Of a DNA stretch of 64,000 nt, positions 1 through 8,272 are shown one piece after another (position 1 is the stretch's first letter; the number at the start of each line of letters is the position of its first letter). The notes under the pieces were generated by a model. It ran no database searches. It was not told the DNA's origin and was given only the letters and a program-made list of their open reading frames with translations. The stretch spans positions 1,922,001-1,986,000 of the forward strand of contig CAWAMN010000001.1 of the NCBI GenBank assembly GCA_963783235.1, written 5' to 3'. A program made the position numbers and the translations under genes. This DNA comes from Thiohalomonas sp963783235 (GTDB lineage: Bacteria > Pseudomonadota > Gammaproteobacteria > Thiohalomonadales > Thiohalomonadaceae).

Positions 1-372
1 TTCCTCATCGGCCTCCCACATACCGCCCCGTCGTGCGGGAAGCCGCGAGAGCCCCGGCGATTCGAACAGCGCCAGTTGCCGGGCATCGGCGCCGAGATTG
101 GCCAAAGGCTTGGCAAGCACGGTTTCCAGGTTCTCACCGACCCAAATCACCAGGTCCGCATCAGCCAGGGTTCGTGCATCGGAGGGCCGTAAGGCGTAAC
201 TGTGGGGCGAAGCGCCGGGCGGCATCAACAATTCAGGCGTTGAGATTCTGCCGGTCACCGATGCCACCAGGGAGTGGATCGGCGCGATACTCACCGCCAC
301 CTTCGGCGGCGCCGCCGCCGACGCCGGGAGAGCCGACAGATAGAAGAGCGCTAACAGGAGCAGACGTTTCAT
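1..372 (-). CDS. znuA: Zinc ABC transporter periplasmic substrate-binding protein ZnuA (N-terminal part, runs off the window)
   Basis: Partial gene: the first 124 codons are present and the rest lies before base 1. The translation opens with a signal peptide (MKRLLLLALFYLSALPASA), then the cluster A-I substrate-binding fold start KVAVSIAPIHSLVASVTG and the ligand motif PGASPHSYALRPSDARTLADADLVIWVG in outline; the His of PHSY is a known zinc ligand in this family. It would bind Zn2+ in the periplasm and hand it to ZnuB/ZnuC. It is divergent from zur-znuC-znuB with the shared Zur box 28 bp upstream of its ATG, so zinc repression is expected. Confidence is high from sequence and neighbours together. 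Confidence 0.93.
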   Translation of the reverse strand, partial: MKRLLLLALFYLSALPASAAAPPKVAVSIAPIHSLVASVTGRISTPELLMPPGASPHSYALRPSDARTLADADLVIWVGENLETVLAKPLANLGADARQLALFESPGLSRLPARRGGMWEADEE

Positions 373-399
373 GACCTTCGCCGAAGAGGGGTAGAATAC

Positions 400-414
400 G
401 TTATAATATATCAT
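400..414. promoter_or_regulatory. Zur box in the znuA/zur divergent promoter
   Basis: The 15-mer GTTATAATATATCAT matches 14 of 15 positions of the central E. coli Zur operator GTTATAWTATAACAT. It lies between the start codons of znuA (372) and zur (422). It also holds TATAAT on the plus strand (402-407) and a TATATT-like box on the minus strand, so Zn-Zur binding would cover both -10 elements and repress both transcripts. The operator match is seen directly; regulation is inferred. Confidence 0.82.
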
Positions 415-421
415 TACAAAC

Positions 422-934
422 ATGAGCGAGCCCATGAATCATCCGGCTGTCATCGATCCCTTCTCGGCCGAGGAGCACGACCACCGCTACTGTGTCCGAG
501 CGGCGCTGACCCGCGCCGCCGAAGTCTGCCGGCATCGGGGAGTGCGCCTCACCGCGCAGCGCCAACAGGTCCTGGAGTTGATTTGGGGTCAGCACAAACC
601 GATCGGAGCGTATGAAATCCTCGAGGCGATGCAATCGTCGGGAGTCAAGGCCGCCCCGCCCACCGTCTATAGGGCTCTGGATTTCTTGTTGGCGCAGGGC
701 TTGATCCATCGCATTGAGAGCCGTAATGCCTTTACCGGATGCAGTACCCCGGAAACCCGTCACAACGGCCAGTTCCTGGTCTGCAGCGAGTGCGGCACGG
801 TGGCCGAACTGGCGGACGAGGCGCTGACCGAAAATGTTCGCAAGAGGGCCGAACGGTTGGGCTTCGAAGCCCGGCATCAAACCATCGAAGTGAGCGGCCT
901 CTGCCCCCGCTGTCGGGAGCCCGACGATGGCTGA
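422..934 (+). CDS. zur: Zinc uptake regulator Zur (Fur family)
   Basis: 170-residue Fur-family repressor. The N-terminal winged helix contains RGVRLTAQRQQVLELIW and the recognition helix PPTVYRALDFLLAQGLIHRI. The C-terminal dimerisation domain has two CxxC pairs (CSEC near residue 120 and CPRC near 163), which form the structural zinc site in Zur and Fur. Adjacent znuA and znuCB mark it as the zinc member of the family rather than Fur. The ATG at 422 has no clear Shine-Dalgarno sequence, and an in-frame ATG at 434 is possible. The gene overlaps znuC by 8 bp, so the two are translationally coupled, and the Zur box immediately upstream implies autoregulation. Confidence 0.92.
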   Translation: MSEPMNHPAVIDPFSAEEHDHRYCVRAALTRAAEVCRHRGVRLTAQRQQVLELIWGQHKPIGAYEILEAMQSSGVKAAPPTVYRALDFLLAQGLIHRIESRNAFTGCSTPETRHNGQFLVCSECGTVAELADEALTENVRKRAERLGFEARHQTIEVSGLCPRCREPDDG

Positions 935-1694
935 AGCGCAAGTGCTCGCCGAGGTGCGGGGCGTGACGGTGCGCTTCGGTAAGCGGACGGTTCTGAACAA
1001 CATCGATTTGGCCGTACACGAAAGGGAGATCGTCACCCTCATCGGCCCTAACGGGGCGGGAAAATCAACACTGGTGCGGATCATGCTCGGCCTTCACAAA
1101 CCGAGCGCCGGCCGCGTATGGCGTCCCCGCGGGGTCACGGTGGGCTACGTTCCCCAGCGCCTGAATGTCGATCCGGTCCTGCCGCTGACCGTGCGCCGTT
1201 TTTTGAGCCTCTACTCCCGCGCGGACCGCAAGCAGATGGTACGGACGCTCGGCGATGTGGGTGCCGATACCCTGCTGGACGATTCGCTGCACAACCTCTC
1301 CGGCGGCGAACTGCAGCGTGTGCTGCTGGCCCGGGCCCTGCTGCGGCAGCCGCAGCTGATGGTGCTGGACGAGCCGGTCCAGGGCGTGGACGTCAACGGG
1401 CAGACGGAGCTTTACGAGCTCATCGCCAAACTTCGCGATCAGCTCGGTTGCGGGGTCCTCATGGTCTCCCATGATCTCCATCTGGTCATGGCCCGCACCG
1501 ACCGGGTGTTCTGCATGGATCAGCAGATGTGCTGTACGGGGCGCCCGGAGCGGGTGCGCGGCGAGCCGGCTTTCCAAACGATGTTCCGTCACCAGACCGG
1601 GCTGGTCCCCTATACCCATCATCACGACGATGGCAGCGAATCAGAGGGCTGGTGCGGACAGTGCCGGGAGCGCGGAGAGCACCACCATGCATGA
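927..1694 (+). CDS. znuC: Zinc ABC transporter ATP-binding protein ZnuC
   Basis: 255-residue ABC ATPase. It shows Walker A GPNGAGKST near residue 40, the signature LSGGE near residue 128, Walker B LMVLDEPVQGVD and the switch-loop His in MVSHDLHLV. It powers zinc import through ZnuB. The C-terminal tail is His-rich (YTHHHDDGSESEGWCGQC and a terminal HHH), typical of ZnuC and possibly metal-sensing. The start overlaps zur by 8 bp and the end overlaps znuB by 8 bp, so zur-znuC-znuB reads as one operon. Confidence 0.95.
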   Translation: MAEAQVLAEVRGVTVRFGKRTVLNNIDLAVHEREIVTLIGPNGAGKSTLVRIMLGLHKPSAGRVWRPRGVTVGYVPQRLNVDPVLPLTVRRFLSLYSRADRKQMVRTLGDVGADTLLDDSLHNLSGGELQRVLLARALLRQPQLMVLDEPVQGVDVNGQTELYELIAKLRDQLGCGVLMVSHDLHLVMARTDRVFCMDQQMCCTGRPERVRGEPAFQTMFRHQTGLVPYTHHHDDGSESEGWCGQCRERGEHHHA

Positions 1695-2475
1695 CTTCCT
1701 GATGCGGGCCCTGCTCGCCGGTGTCGGTGTGGCGCTCGTTGCCGCCCCGCTCGGCACCTTTGTGGTTTGGCGACGCATGGCCTACTTCGGCGATACCCTG
1801 GCCCATTCGGCCCTCCTCGGTGTGGCCTTGGGGCTGCTGATGGAGGTGAATGTCGATTTGGCGATTATCGCCGTCTGCGTCCTCCTCGCCCTGCTTTTGG
1901 TGGGACTGCAGCTCCGCAAGCGACTCGCCAGCGACACACTGTTGGGCATTCTCTCGCACACTGCCCTTGCCTTGGGACTGATCGCCATCGCCCTTGTGGA
2001 GAGTGTGCGGGTGGACCTGATGGGGTATCTGTTCGGTGACATTCTCGCCGTTTCCGACATGGACGTGGCTTGGGTGTGGGGCGGCGGCATCCTGGTAGCA
2101 GGCCTCCTCGCCGCCATTTGGCGCCCGCTTCTGGCCATCACGGTTCACGAGGAACTGGCCCGGGTGGAGGGCGTGCCGGTGGCGGCCGTTCGTTCCACCT
2201 TCATGGTGCTGATGGCGCTGGTGATTGCCGTGGCGATGAAGGTGGTGGGCATCCTGCTGGTCACATCGCTGCTCATCATCCCGGCTGCCGCAGCCCGCCA
2301 TTTCGCACGCTCCCCCGAACAGATGGCGGGGCTGGCCGCCGCATTTGGAACACTGGCCGTGGCGGGCGGACTCTTCGGCTCCTGGCATTGGAACCTGCCT
2401 GCGGGGCCAGCTATCGTTGTTGCCGCTGCTGGACTGTTCTTTCTGGCGCCGCTGGTACCCTCTCGGGCGGAATGA
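1687..2475 (+). CDS. znuB: Zinc ABC transporter permease ZnuB
   Basis: 262-residue ABC-3 family membrane permease with about eight hydrophobic segments. The family landmarks are RRMAYFGDTLAHSALLGVAL near residues 30-50 and the ATPase-coupling loop around GVPVAAVRSTFMVLMALVIA. The open frame extends upstream to 1471, but that part lies inside znuC; the ATG at 1687 gives the usual N-terminus (MHDFLMRALLAG) and an 8-bp overlap with znuC. It forms the transmembrane channel of the ZnuABC importer and is the last gene of the Zur-controlled operon. Confidence 0.95.
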   Translation: MHDFLMRALLAGVGVALVAAPLGTFVVWRRMAYFGDTLAHSALLGVALGLLMEVNVDLAIIAVCVLLALLLVGLQLRKRLASDTLLGILSHTALALGLIAIALVESVRVDLMGYLFGDILAVSDMDVAWVWGGGILVAGLLAAIWRPLLAITVHEELARVEGVPVAAVRSTFMVLMALVIAVAMKVVGILLVTSLLIIPAAAARHFARSPEQMAGLAAAFGTLAVAGGLFGSWHWNLPAGPAIVVAAAGLFFLAPLVPSRAE

Positions 2476-2628
2476 ATTTTCCTGTCGCGGCGGAGCCGGC
2501 CCGCAGATCCCGATGCCCCAAATCAGAGTGGCAGCGGCACAAGCAATGGTCGATTATCGTCCGCTGTTTCTTTTCAGCGCTTACGTTAAGCTTTCCAGGC
2601 TCTCCAACTTCCAAAAAGAGGAAACTTG

Positions 2629-2973
2629 ATGACTGCACGCATTACCGATTCGGGCTTGAAGATCGAGGACATCAACGAAGGTAGCGGCGATACCGCCGAG
2701 ACCGGGCAGCAGGTGACCGTTCACTATACGGGGTGGCTGGAGAACGGCGACAAGTTCGATTCGAGCAAGGATCGTAACGATCCCTTCGTCTTCAAACTCG
2801 GGGGCGGACAGGTCATCCGTGGTTGGGATGAAGGCGTTGCGGGGATGAAGGTGGGCGGCGTTCGCAAGCTCACCCTGCCGCCGCAATTAGCCTACGGAAG
2901 CCAAGGCGCCGGCGGCGTGATTCCGCCTAACGCGACGTTGGTGTTCGAAGTGGAATTGCTCGGAGTCGGCTGA
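2629..2973 (+). CDS. FKBP-type peptidyl-prolyl cis-trans isomerase
   Basis: Single-domain FKBP of 114 residues without a signal peptide, so cytoplasmic. Active-site landmarks of the FK506-binding fold are visible: VTVHYTGWLENGDKFDSS, FKLGGGQVIRGWDEGVAGMK and YGSQGAGGVIPPNATLVFEV. It catalyses proline isomerisation in folding proteins. The ATG at 2629 follows a GAGG Shine-Dalgarno sequence by 7 nt and is preferred over the in-frame TTG at 2626. Its stop overlaps the nadC start (TGATG), so the two genes are probably cotranscribed although functionally unrelated. Confidence 0.93.
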   Translation: MTARITDSGLKIEDINEGSGDTAETGQQVTVHYTGWLENGDKFDSSKDRNDPFVFKLGGGQVIRGWDEGVAGMKVGGVRKLTLPPQLAYGSQGAGGVIPPNATLVFEVELLGVG

Positions 2974-3815
2974 TGGGGTGTTCCGCGATCGACGAGGCCA
3001 TCGTCCGCGGGGACGTGGCCCGGGCGTTGGCGGAGGATGTGGGCGGCGGTGATCTCACGGCCGCTCTCATTCCTGACGATGCCAGAGCCACAGCGACTAT
3101 CATCACTCGGGAAAAGGCCGTGATCTGCGGGCGCCCCTGGGTCAACGAGGTCTTTCGGCAACTCGATCGGGCGCTGCAGATCCACTGGTGGGTCCGCGAG
3201 GGCGATCGGGTGGATGCCGACCGCACCCTCTGCACACTCGAAGGTTCGGCGCGTCACCTGCTGACCGGTGAACGCACGGCCCTCAACTTCCTGCAAACCC
3301 TGTCGGCGACCGCCACCACCACGGCCGAATACGTCGACGCAGTGGCGGGAACCGCTACCCGCATTCTCGATACCCGCAAGACCCTTCCCGGCCTGCGCCG
3401 TGCCCAGAAATATGCAGTGACCTGCGGTGGAGGGGTCAATCACCGCATCGGCCTCTACGACGGGATCCTGATCAAGGAGAACCATATCGCTGCCGCCGGT
3501 TCGGTGAAAGGTGCCGTTAGGGAAGCGCAGCAGCGGGCGCCGGCCGGTATAGCGGTGGAGGTGGAAGTCGAGAACCTGGGGCAGGTTTCGGAAGCGTTGG
3601 AAAGCGGCGCCGATATTCTGCTGCTGGACAATATGGCACCCGAAATCCTGCGCGAGGCGGTACGGCTGAACGCCGGCGGGGCCAAGCTGGAAGCTTCAGG
3701 CGGCATCACACTGGAGAATATCCGTGCGGTGGCCGAAACGGGGGTCGACTACATCTCTATCGGCGCACTCACCAAGGACGTGCGCGCCGTCGACCTTTCC
3801 ATGCGTTTTGCCTAG
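2973..3815 (+). CDS. nadC: Nicotinate-nucleotide pyrophosphorylase (quinolinate phosphoribosyltransferase, carboxylating)
   Basis: 280 residues, normal length for NadC. It converts quinolinate and PRPP to nicotinate mononucleotide, CO2 and PPi in de novo NAD synthesis. Diagnostic segments include ALAEDVGGGDLTAALIP at the N-terminus, ILDTRKTLPGLRRAQKYAV (substrate-binding Arg/Lys), GGGVNHRIGLYDGILIKENH, and the barrel strands VEVEVENLGQ, ILLLDNM and LEASGGITLENIRAVAETGV. It starts on the last base of the FKBP stop codon. The next gene is convergent. Confidence 0.97.
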   Translation: MGCSAIDEAIVRGDVARALAEDVGGGDLTAALIPDDARATATIITREKAVICGRPWVNEVFRQLDRALQIHWWVREGDRVDADRTLCTLEGSARHLLTGERTALNFLQTLSATATTTAEYVDAVAGTATRILDTRKTLPGLRRAQKYAVTCGGGVNHRIGLYDGILIKENHIAAAGSVKGAVREAQQRAPAGIAVEVEVENLGQVSEALESGADILLLDNMAPEILREAVRLNAGGAKLEASGGITLENIRAVAETGVDYISIGALTKDVRAVDLSMRFA

Positions 3816-3872
3816 GCAGCTTCCGGGGGTTCGGAACGGACTCCGTTGCCAAAGCACTGTCGGGCGACTTTC

Positions 3873-6431
3873 TTATTGACTCGCTTCCTCGGTTGTTGCG
3901 ACCGCCTGGCCTGCCAGAAAACGCTGCTCGAACGCGGCCGCTGGAATCGGCTGGCTGAAATAGAAGCCCTGGAGAAGTTCGCAGCCGTTTTCCCGAAGGA
4001 ACGCCAACTGGCTCTCCTTTTCCACCCCCTCCGCCACCACTTTCAGGCGCAGGCTATGGGCCAGGTCGATCACCGCCGAGATAATCGCCGCATCGTCCTT
4101 GTTGTCCTCGACACCACGAATGAAGATGCGGTCGATTTTCAGTGTGTCGATCGGGAAGCGCTTGAGATAGCTGAGCGAAGAGTAGCCGGTCCCGAAATCA
4201 TCCAGTGACAGCGTCACTCCGAGCCGGCGAATCGCGTGCATCGTCCTGATGGTGTCAATGGCATCTTCCATCAGCAGGCTTTCGGTGAGTTCGAAGGTGA
4301 GCGTTGCCGGCTCGATTCCCACCGCCTCCAGGATTGCCGCAACCCGCTCCAGGAAATCCGGCTCATGGAACTGGCGTGGCGAGATATTCACCGCCATATC
4401 CAAACGCCGTCCAAAGTGCTTTTGCCATTTGAGCAACTGCGCGGCCGCGTTGCGGATGACCCAATCGCCGATGGGAATAATGAGGCCGGTCTCCTCGGCC
4501 AATGGGATGAAGTCGGCCGGCGGCATCATTCCCAACTCGGGATGCTCCCACCGAAGCAGTGCCTCGGCCCCCATCACGGCACCGGTTCGGGCGTCCACCA
4601 CAGGTTGGTAGAAGAGAACCAATTCGTCACGCTCGAGCGCCCGCCGCAGGCCCGTCTCAAGGGCCAGATGCTCCAGAGAGCGGGCATTCATTGCCGGAGA
4701 GTAGAGCTGATAAGTGGATCGGCCCAAATCCTTGGCGCGATACATGGCCGCGTCCGCATTCTGAATCAGCCCTTCGGCAGTGTCGGTGTCATCCGGGTAA
4801 AACGCCACCCCGATACTGCAGGTCACAACCAGTTCGTTTCCGTTGACATCGATGGGCCGGCTCAGTTTTTCAATGATCCGTCGGGCCATCGCTGCAACCG
4901 CCTCGACGTCCTCGACTTCGGCGATCATCAATACGAATTCATCCCCGCCGATCCGCCCGACGGTATCGTCTTCCCGCACCGAGGCCATCAATTGCGAGGC
5001 AACCTCCTGCAGCAGTTTGTCGCCGACGCTGTGCCCCAGGCTGTCGTTGACCCGCTTGAATCGATCCAGGTCGACAAACATGACGGCCATGCGGTGCCCG
5101 AGGCGGTGTGCGTGCGCAACGGCCACTGACAGGCGATCCTGGAATAGACGGCGGTTGGGCAGGGAGGTCAGTGGGTCGAAATAGGCCAGATGCCGAATGC
5201 GCTCCTCGGTCTCCTTGATCTCCGAGATATCGCTGAAGAGCGCGGCATAGTGAGCGACATCGCCGTTATCGTCACGGATCGCGGTAATCGTGAGGAGTTC
5301 GGGGAAAACGTCGCCGTTTTTGCGGCGGTTCCAGATTTCCCCCAACCAATGTCCTTCTTCCGAAAGGCTGCGCCACATGTATTCGTAGAATTCGCGGCCA
5401 TGGCGTCCGGAGTTCAAAATCCGGGGCGTCTTCCCGATGACCTCCTCCGGGTGATAGCCGGTGAGGCGGCTAAAGGCCGGATTGACCGACTCTATTTTGC
5501 CTCGGGCATCGGTAATCATGATGCCCTCGAGGGAGGTTTCAATCACCTTTTCGGCCAGGCGCAGATTCCGCTGGGATACGGTGAGCGCCTCATCCCGCTG
5601 GCGGATGGCGGTCTTCAACTCCTCGACATAGGCAAACTCGACGCCCGAGAGGATATCGCTGAAGCTGACCAGCCCCAGCAGGGCGCCATCTTCCTCGACC
5701 ACGCCGATATGCCGGAGACGGCCTTCAACCAGAAGGTTGCGGGCGCTATAGAGGCTGCTGTCGGCATCGGTTGCTATCAGTGGCCGATTGGCAAGGCTCC
5801 CCACGGTTTCACCGGCTCGGCGTTCGGCCACAAACCGGACGACATCACGCTCGGTCAGGATCCCATATTCAAGGTCGCCATAGTCCACGACCACGGCGTC
5901 GTAAGCCTCGGTTGCCATCCGCCGCGCCGCCTCGGAAAGACGGGACGCCGGCGGAAAGACCAAAGGCTCACGCCTCAGTGCCGCGCGAACCTTGCGAAGT
6001 CGCAGGTAATGCTCGATCCCTTGATGCAGAACCACGTCGGTCTGCGACACGACTCCCCGTCTGGCACCGTCTTCATCGACGACCAGATAGTGGCGTACCT
6101 GCTCTTCGCGGAACCGCAGCGCCACATCCTGAAGCGTCGCGCTGGCAACTATGGTTTTGACCGGCGAACTCATTACTTCGCCAATCGGCCGTTCGGCGGC
6201 ATTCTCCTCGTCAAAATCGAGGATCAAGGCATCCCTTTCGGTCCAGATGCCCAACGTTCGCTCACCGTCGACCACCACCATTGAACTACACTGGGCCTCA
6301 CTCATCCGTCGTGCGGCTTCGAACAGGGGCAGTTCGGGACCACACTCCAGTATGTAAGGCCGGATGACCTGTTCGACCGGTAGTTCCGAGGCGACCGGCG
6401 AGATGAGTTGCTGCTCAACGACTGACGTCAT
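3873..6431 (-). CDS. Four-CBS, PAS, GGDEF, EAL cyclic-di-GMP protein
   Basis: 852 residues without transmembrane segments. Domains in order: two CBS pairs (about 20-135 and 150-265), PAS (about 290-410), GGDEF (about 415-585) and EAL (about 595-845). The cyclase site is intact (RIGGDEF) with an inhibitory RxxD site (REDD) five residues before GGDEF. The phosphodiesterase domain keeps EALLRW, DDFGTGYSSL, KIDRIFI and KVVAEGVE. It could therefore both make and degrade c-di-GMP. The CBS pairs suggest gating by adenine nucleotides and the PAS by a redox or small ligand; this is inferred from the families. It lies alone, convergent with nadC. Its closeness to a type IV pilus locus may be functional, as c-di-GMP commonly controls piliation. 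Confidence 0.93.
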   Translation of the reverse strand: MTSVVEQQLISPVASELPVEQVIRPYILECGPELPLFEAARRMSEAQCSSMVVVDGERTLGIWTERDALILDFDEENAAERPIGEVMSSPVKTIVASATLQDVALRFREEQVRHYLVVDEDGARRGVVSQTDVVLHQGIEHYLRLRKVRAALRREPLVFPPASRLSEAARRMATEAYDAVVVDYGDLEYGILTERDVVRFVAERRAGETVGSLANRPLIATDADSSLYSARNLLVEGRLRHIGVVEEDGALLGLVSFSDILSGVEFAYVEELKTAIRQRDEALTVSQRNLRLAEKVIETSLEGIMITDARGKIESVNPAFSRLTGYHPEEVIGKTPRILNSGRHGREFYEYMWRSLSEEGHWLGEIWNRRKNGDVFPELLTITAIRDDNGDVAHYAALFSDISEIKETEERIRHLAYFDPLTSLPNRRLFQDRLSVAVAHAHRLGHRMAVMFVDLDRFKRVNDSLGHSVGDKLLQEVASQLMASVREDDTVGRIGGDEFVLMIAEVEDVEAVAAMARRIIEKLSRPIDVNGNELVVTCSIGVAFYPDDTDTAEGLIQNADAAMYRAKDLGRSTYQLYSPAMNARSLEHLALETGLRRALERDELVLFYQPVVDARTGAVMGAEALLRWEHPELGMMPPADFIPLAEETGLIIPIGDWVIRNAAAQLLKWQKHFGRRLDMAVNISPRQFHEPDFLERVAAILEAVGIEPATLTFELTESLLMEDAIDTIRTMHAIRRLGVTLSLDDFGTGYSSLSYLKRFPIDTLKIDRIFIRGVEDNKDDAAIISAVIDLAHSLRLKVVAEGVEKESQLAFLRENGCELLQGFYFSQPIPAAAFEQRFLAGQAVATTEEASQ

Positions 6432-6496
6432 CGCTTACCTGCGGTGCTCAGTGCCTGTGATGGCACTTACCAGGGGGATGTGTCCCTACTGCAGAC

Positions 6497-6526
6497 AAAA
6501 AAGGGGGCGCACTAACGTGCACCCCC
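6497..6526 (-). terminator. Rho-independent terminator after tRNA-Thr
   Basis: On the minus strand a 10-bp stem (GGGGGTGCAC pairing with GTGCGCCCCC, one G-U) closes a 4-nt loop and is followed by six T residues. It lies 16 bp beyond the 3' end of the tRNA gene and before the c-di-GMP gene read in the same direction. Confidence 0.85.
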
Positions 6527-6542
6527 TTGGATTATTTTGTTC

Positions 6543-6618
6543 TGGTGCCGGCGAGTGGAGTCGAACCACCGACCTACGCATTACGAGTGCGTTGCTCTAC
6601 CAGCTGAGCTACACCGGC
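6543..6618 (-). tRNA. tRNA-Thr(CGT)
   Basis: 76-nt cloverleaf on the minus strand including an encoded 3' CCA. The acceptor stem GCCGGTG pairs with CGCCGGC, the D-arm contains TAGCTCAGCTGGTAGAGCA, the anticodon loop is CTCGTAA in an ACGCA/TGCGT stem giving anticodon CGT (codon ACG), and the T-arm carries GGTTCGACTCC. It has its own promoter and terminator. Confidence 0.96.
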
Positions 6619-6643
6619 TCACTCCCTTCCGGGAGAGCGCCGA

Positions 6644-6672
6644 AGTATACGGAAATCTGCAAAAGACAGCAA
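6644..6672 (-). promoter_or_regulatory. Sigma-70 type promoter of tRNA-Thr
   Basis: On the minus strand TTGCTG and TATACT are separated by exactly 17 bp. The -10 box lies about 26 bp before the tRNA 5' end, leaving a leader of about 19 nt. Confidence 0.65.
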
Positions 6673-6706
6673 TCAGCGCCGCTAACCGGCCGTGTTTTTT
6701 TTGGAA

Positions 6707-7123
6707 TCAGGCCTGTTCGGTGCGAACCCGAATGATGACATCGATTCCGGCGGCCACGGTCCCGGCGGGAAGTTCCGGCAGGTCATCCACCTCGATCGTC
6801 CCGGGTGGCACATCGGTCAATTCCCCGGTGTCGACGTTATAGAAATGGTGATGCTTCCCGACGTTGGAGTCGTAGAACATTTTGGTGGGGTCTACGATAA
6901 TCTGCCTTACCAGCCCCTTTCGGCTGAACAGATTAAGCGTGTTGTAGATCGTCGCCTTGGACACGCGTGGCCTTCCGTCATTCACCAGTTCCATCACCTG
7001 TTCCGCAGAGACATGGCGGGGCTGCGAAAACAGGTACTGGGCAACTTCCACCCGCTGCTGGGTGGGCGTGATCCCGTGCTCTCGTAACAGGGAAGTGGCG
7101 GCTTGTCGATCCATTTGTTCCAT
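6707..7123 (-). CDS. Fur-superfamily regulator, Irr/PerR-like, cysteine-free
   Basis: 138 residues. The winged helix has HGITPTQQRVEVAQYLF and the recognition helix SKATIYNTLNLFSRKGLV; the dimerisation domain has the run GKHHHFYNVDTGEL and ends GIDVIIRVR. The HHH motif and C-terminus resemble Irr-type iron/heme regulators, with PerR as the alternative. There is no cysteine at all, so the CxxC structural zinc site of Fur and Zur is missing. The open frame extends to 7264, but that part overlaps thiO; the ATG at 7123 gives the family start. It lies 22 bp downstream of thiO on the same strand. The regulated genes cannot be read from the sequence. Confidence 0.85.
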   Translation of the reverse strand: MEQMDRQAATSLLREHGITPTQQRVEVAQYLFSQPRHVSAEQVMELVNDGRPRVSKATIYNTLNLFSRKGLVRQIIVDPTKMFYDSNVGKHHHFYNVDTGELTDVPPGTIEVDDLPELPAGTVAAGIDVIIRVRTEQA

Positions 7124-7145
7124 AGTCCGAGTATAGGATAGGGTC

Positions 7146-8264
7146 TTAGACAAAGTCCATGCCCCCTTGGGCAGGGACGACTTTACTACCGGGGAGGTAT
7201 GGCAAGGGATCGACGATCGGCTCCCTTCCCAATAGAAGGTCTGACAGAAGCCGAGCCGAAGCAAGCCCCATAACGACGCCGTTTCGAAAATGCCCGGCGT
7301 TCACATACAGCCCCCCTAATTCGGGATGCTCTCCAATAAAGGGAACTCCCGTCGGCGATCCCGGCCGCAAACCGGCCCACTGTCTTTCCAACGGAACCTC
7401 CCGAAGGCCCGGAACGATGCCGAACGCAGCCGCCTTGAGATCCTCCAGTGCCGCGTTTGTGATCACCTTCTCAAACCCGACATGTTCCAGCGTGCTGCCT
7501 GCCAGAACCCGGCCGTCCCTACGTGGAATGATATAGCGTTCACCGGAAAGTACCATGCGCTGGATCAAGCCGGGAGCCCCCTGAAAAAGCAGCATCTGAC
7601 CCCGGACGGGCTCCACCGGCAGAGAAAGGCCGGTCGACGCCAGCAAACTCCCCGTCCACGCGCCGCCGGCAACGACAACCCTGTCGGCCCGCCGATCGCC
7701 CCGGTCGGTCCGGACACCGGCGATCCGCTCGTTTTCAGAGAGGAACCCCTGAACCTCGCACTCCTCTTCAAACAGCACGCCCCGCGCTTCAAGATCGGCC
7801 CGCAGAGCCTGAAGCAGGCGCGGGTTTCGCACTTGGGCCACATCAGACATCCAGAGTCCGCTCTCGCCCCGCCCAAGGCCCGGCTCGCACTCCCTGAGCC
7901 CCGCCGAATCCAGCATCTCCAGGCGGTAGCCGTACCGCTCCGCCCAGGCGATCGCCTGTGAGCGCTCCGTCTCCGCGACATCGACCATCAACAGCCCGGT
8001 ACGGGTCCACTGCGGATCAACACCGGTATCGGCAAGCTCGCGGCAAACCGCCTCATAGCGGGCCTGCCCCCAACGGGCCAGCTCCGTTACCGGTTCGGGA
8101 TAGCGCCAGGGATAGAGGGGCGAGAGGATGCCGCCGCCCGCCCAGGAGGACTCTCTGCCAACCGCCCCCTTTTCCAGGAGCACAACGCGCGCACCTGACT
8201 GAGTCAATTCCCGTGCGGTGAGCAGCCCAATAAGTCCGCCACCGATGATAAGAACGTTATTCAT
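7146..8264 (-). CDS. thiO: FAD-dependent glycine oxidase ThiO
   Basis: 372-residue DAO-family flavoenzyme. It starts with the FAD-binding dinucleotide fold (VLIIGGGLIGLLTARELTQ, then VVLLEKG) and carries VVAGGAWTGSLL, RGQMLLFQG, YIIPRRDGRVLAGSTLE and a C-terminal LYVNAGHFRNGVVMGLASA. It oxidises glycine to iminoglycine for the thiazole ring of thiamine. In Pseudomonas aeruginosa thiO also stands beside the fimT/fimU minor-pilin locus, as it does here. The pilE-like gene on the same strand ends 8 bp before its start, so the two are probably cotranscribed. Confidence 0.9.
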   Translation of the reverse strand: MNNVLIIGGGLIGLLTARELTQSGARVVLLEKGAVGRESSWAGGGILSPLYPWRYPEPVTELARWGQARYEAVCRELADTGVDPQWTRTGLLMVDVAETERSQAIAWAERYGYRLEMLDSAGLRECEPGLGRGESGLWMSDVAQVRNPRLLQALRADLEARGVLFEEECEVQGFLSENERIAGVRTDRGDRRADRVVVAGGAWTGSLLASTGLSLPVEPVRGQMLLFQGAPGLIQRMVLSGERYIIPRRDGRVLAGSTLEHVGFEKVITNAALEDLKAAAFGIVPGLREVPLERQWAGLRPGSPTGVPFIGEHPELGGLYVNAGHFRNGVVMGLASARLLSDLLLGREPIVDPLPYLPGSKVVPAQGGMDFV

Positions 8265-8272
8265 TCACATTT

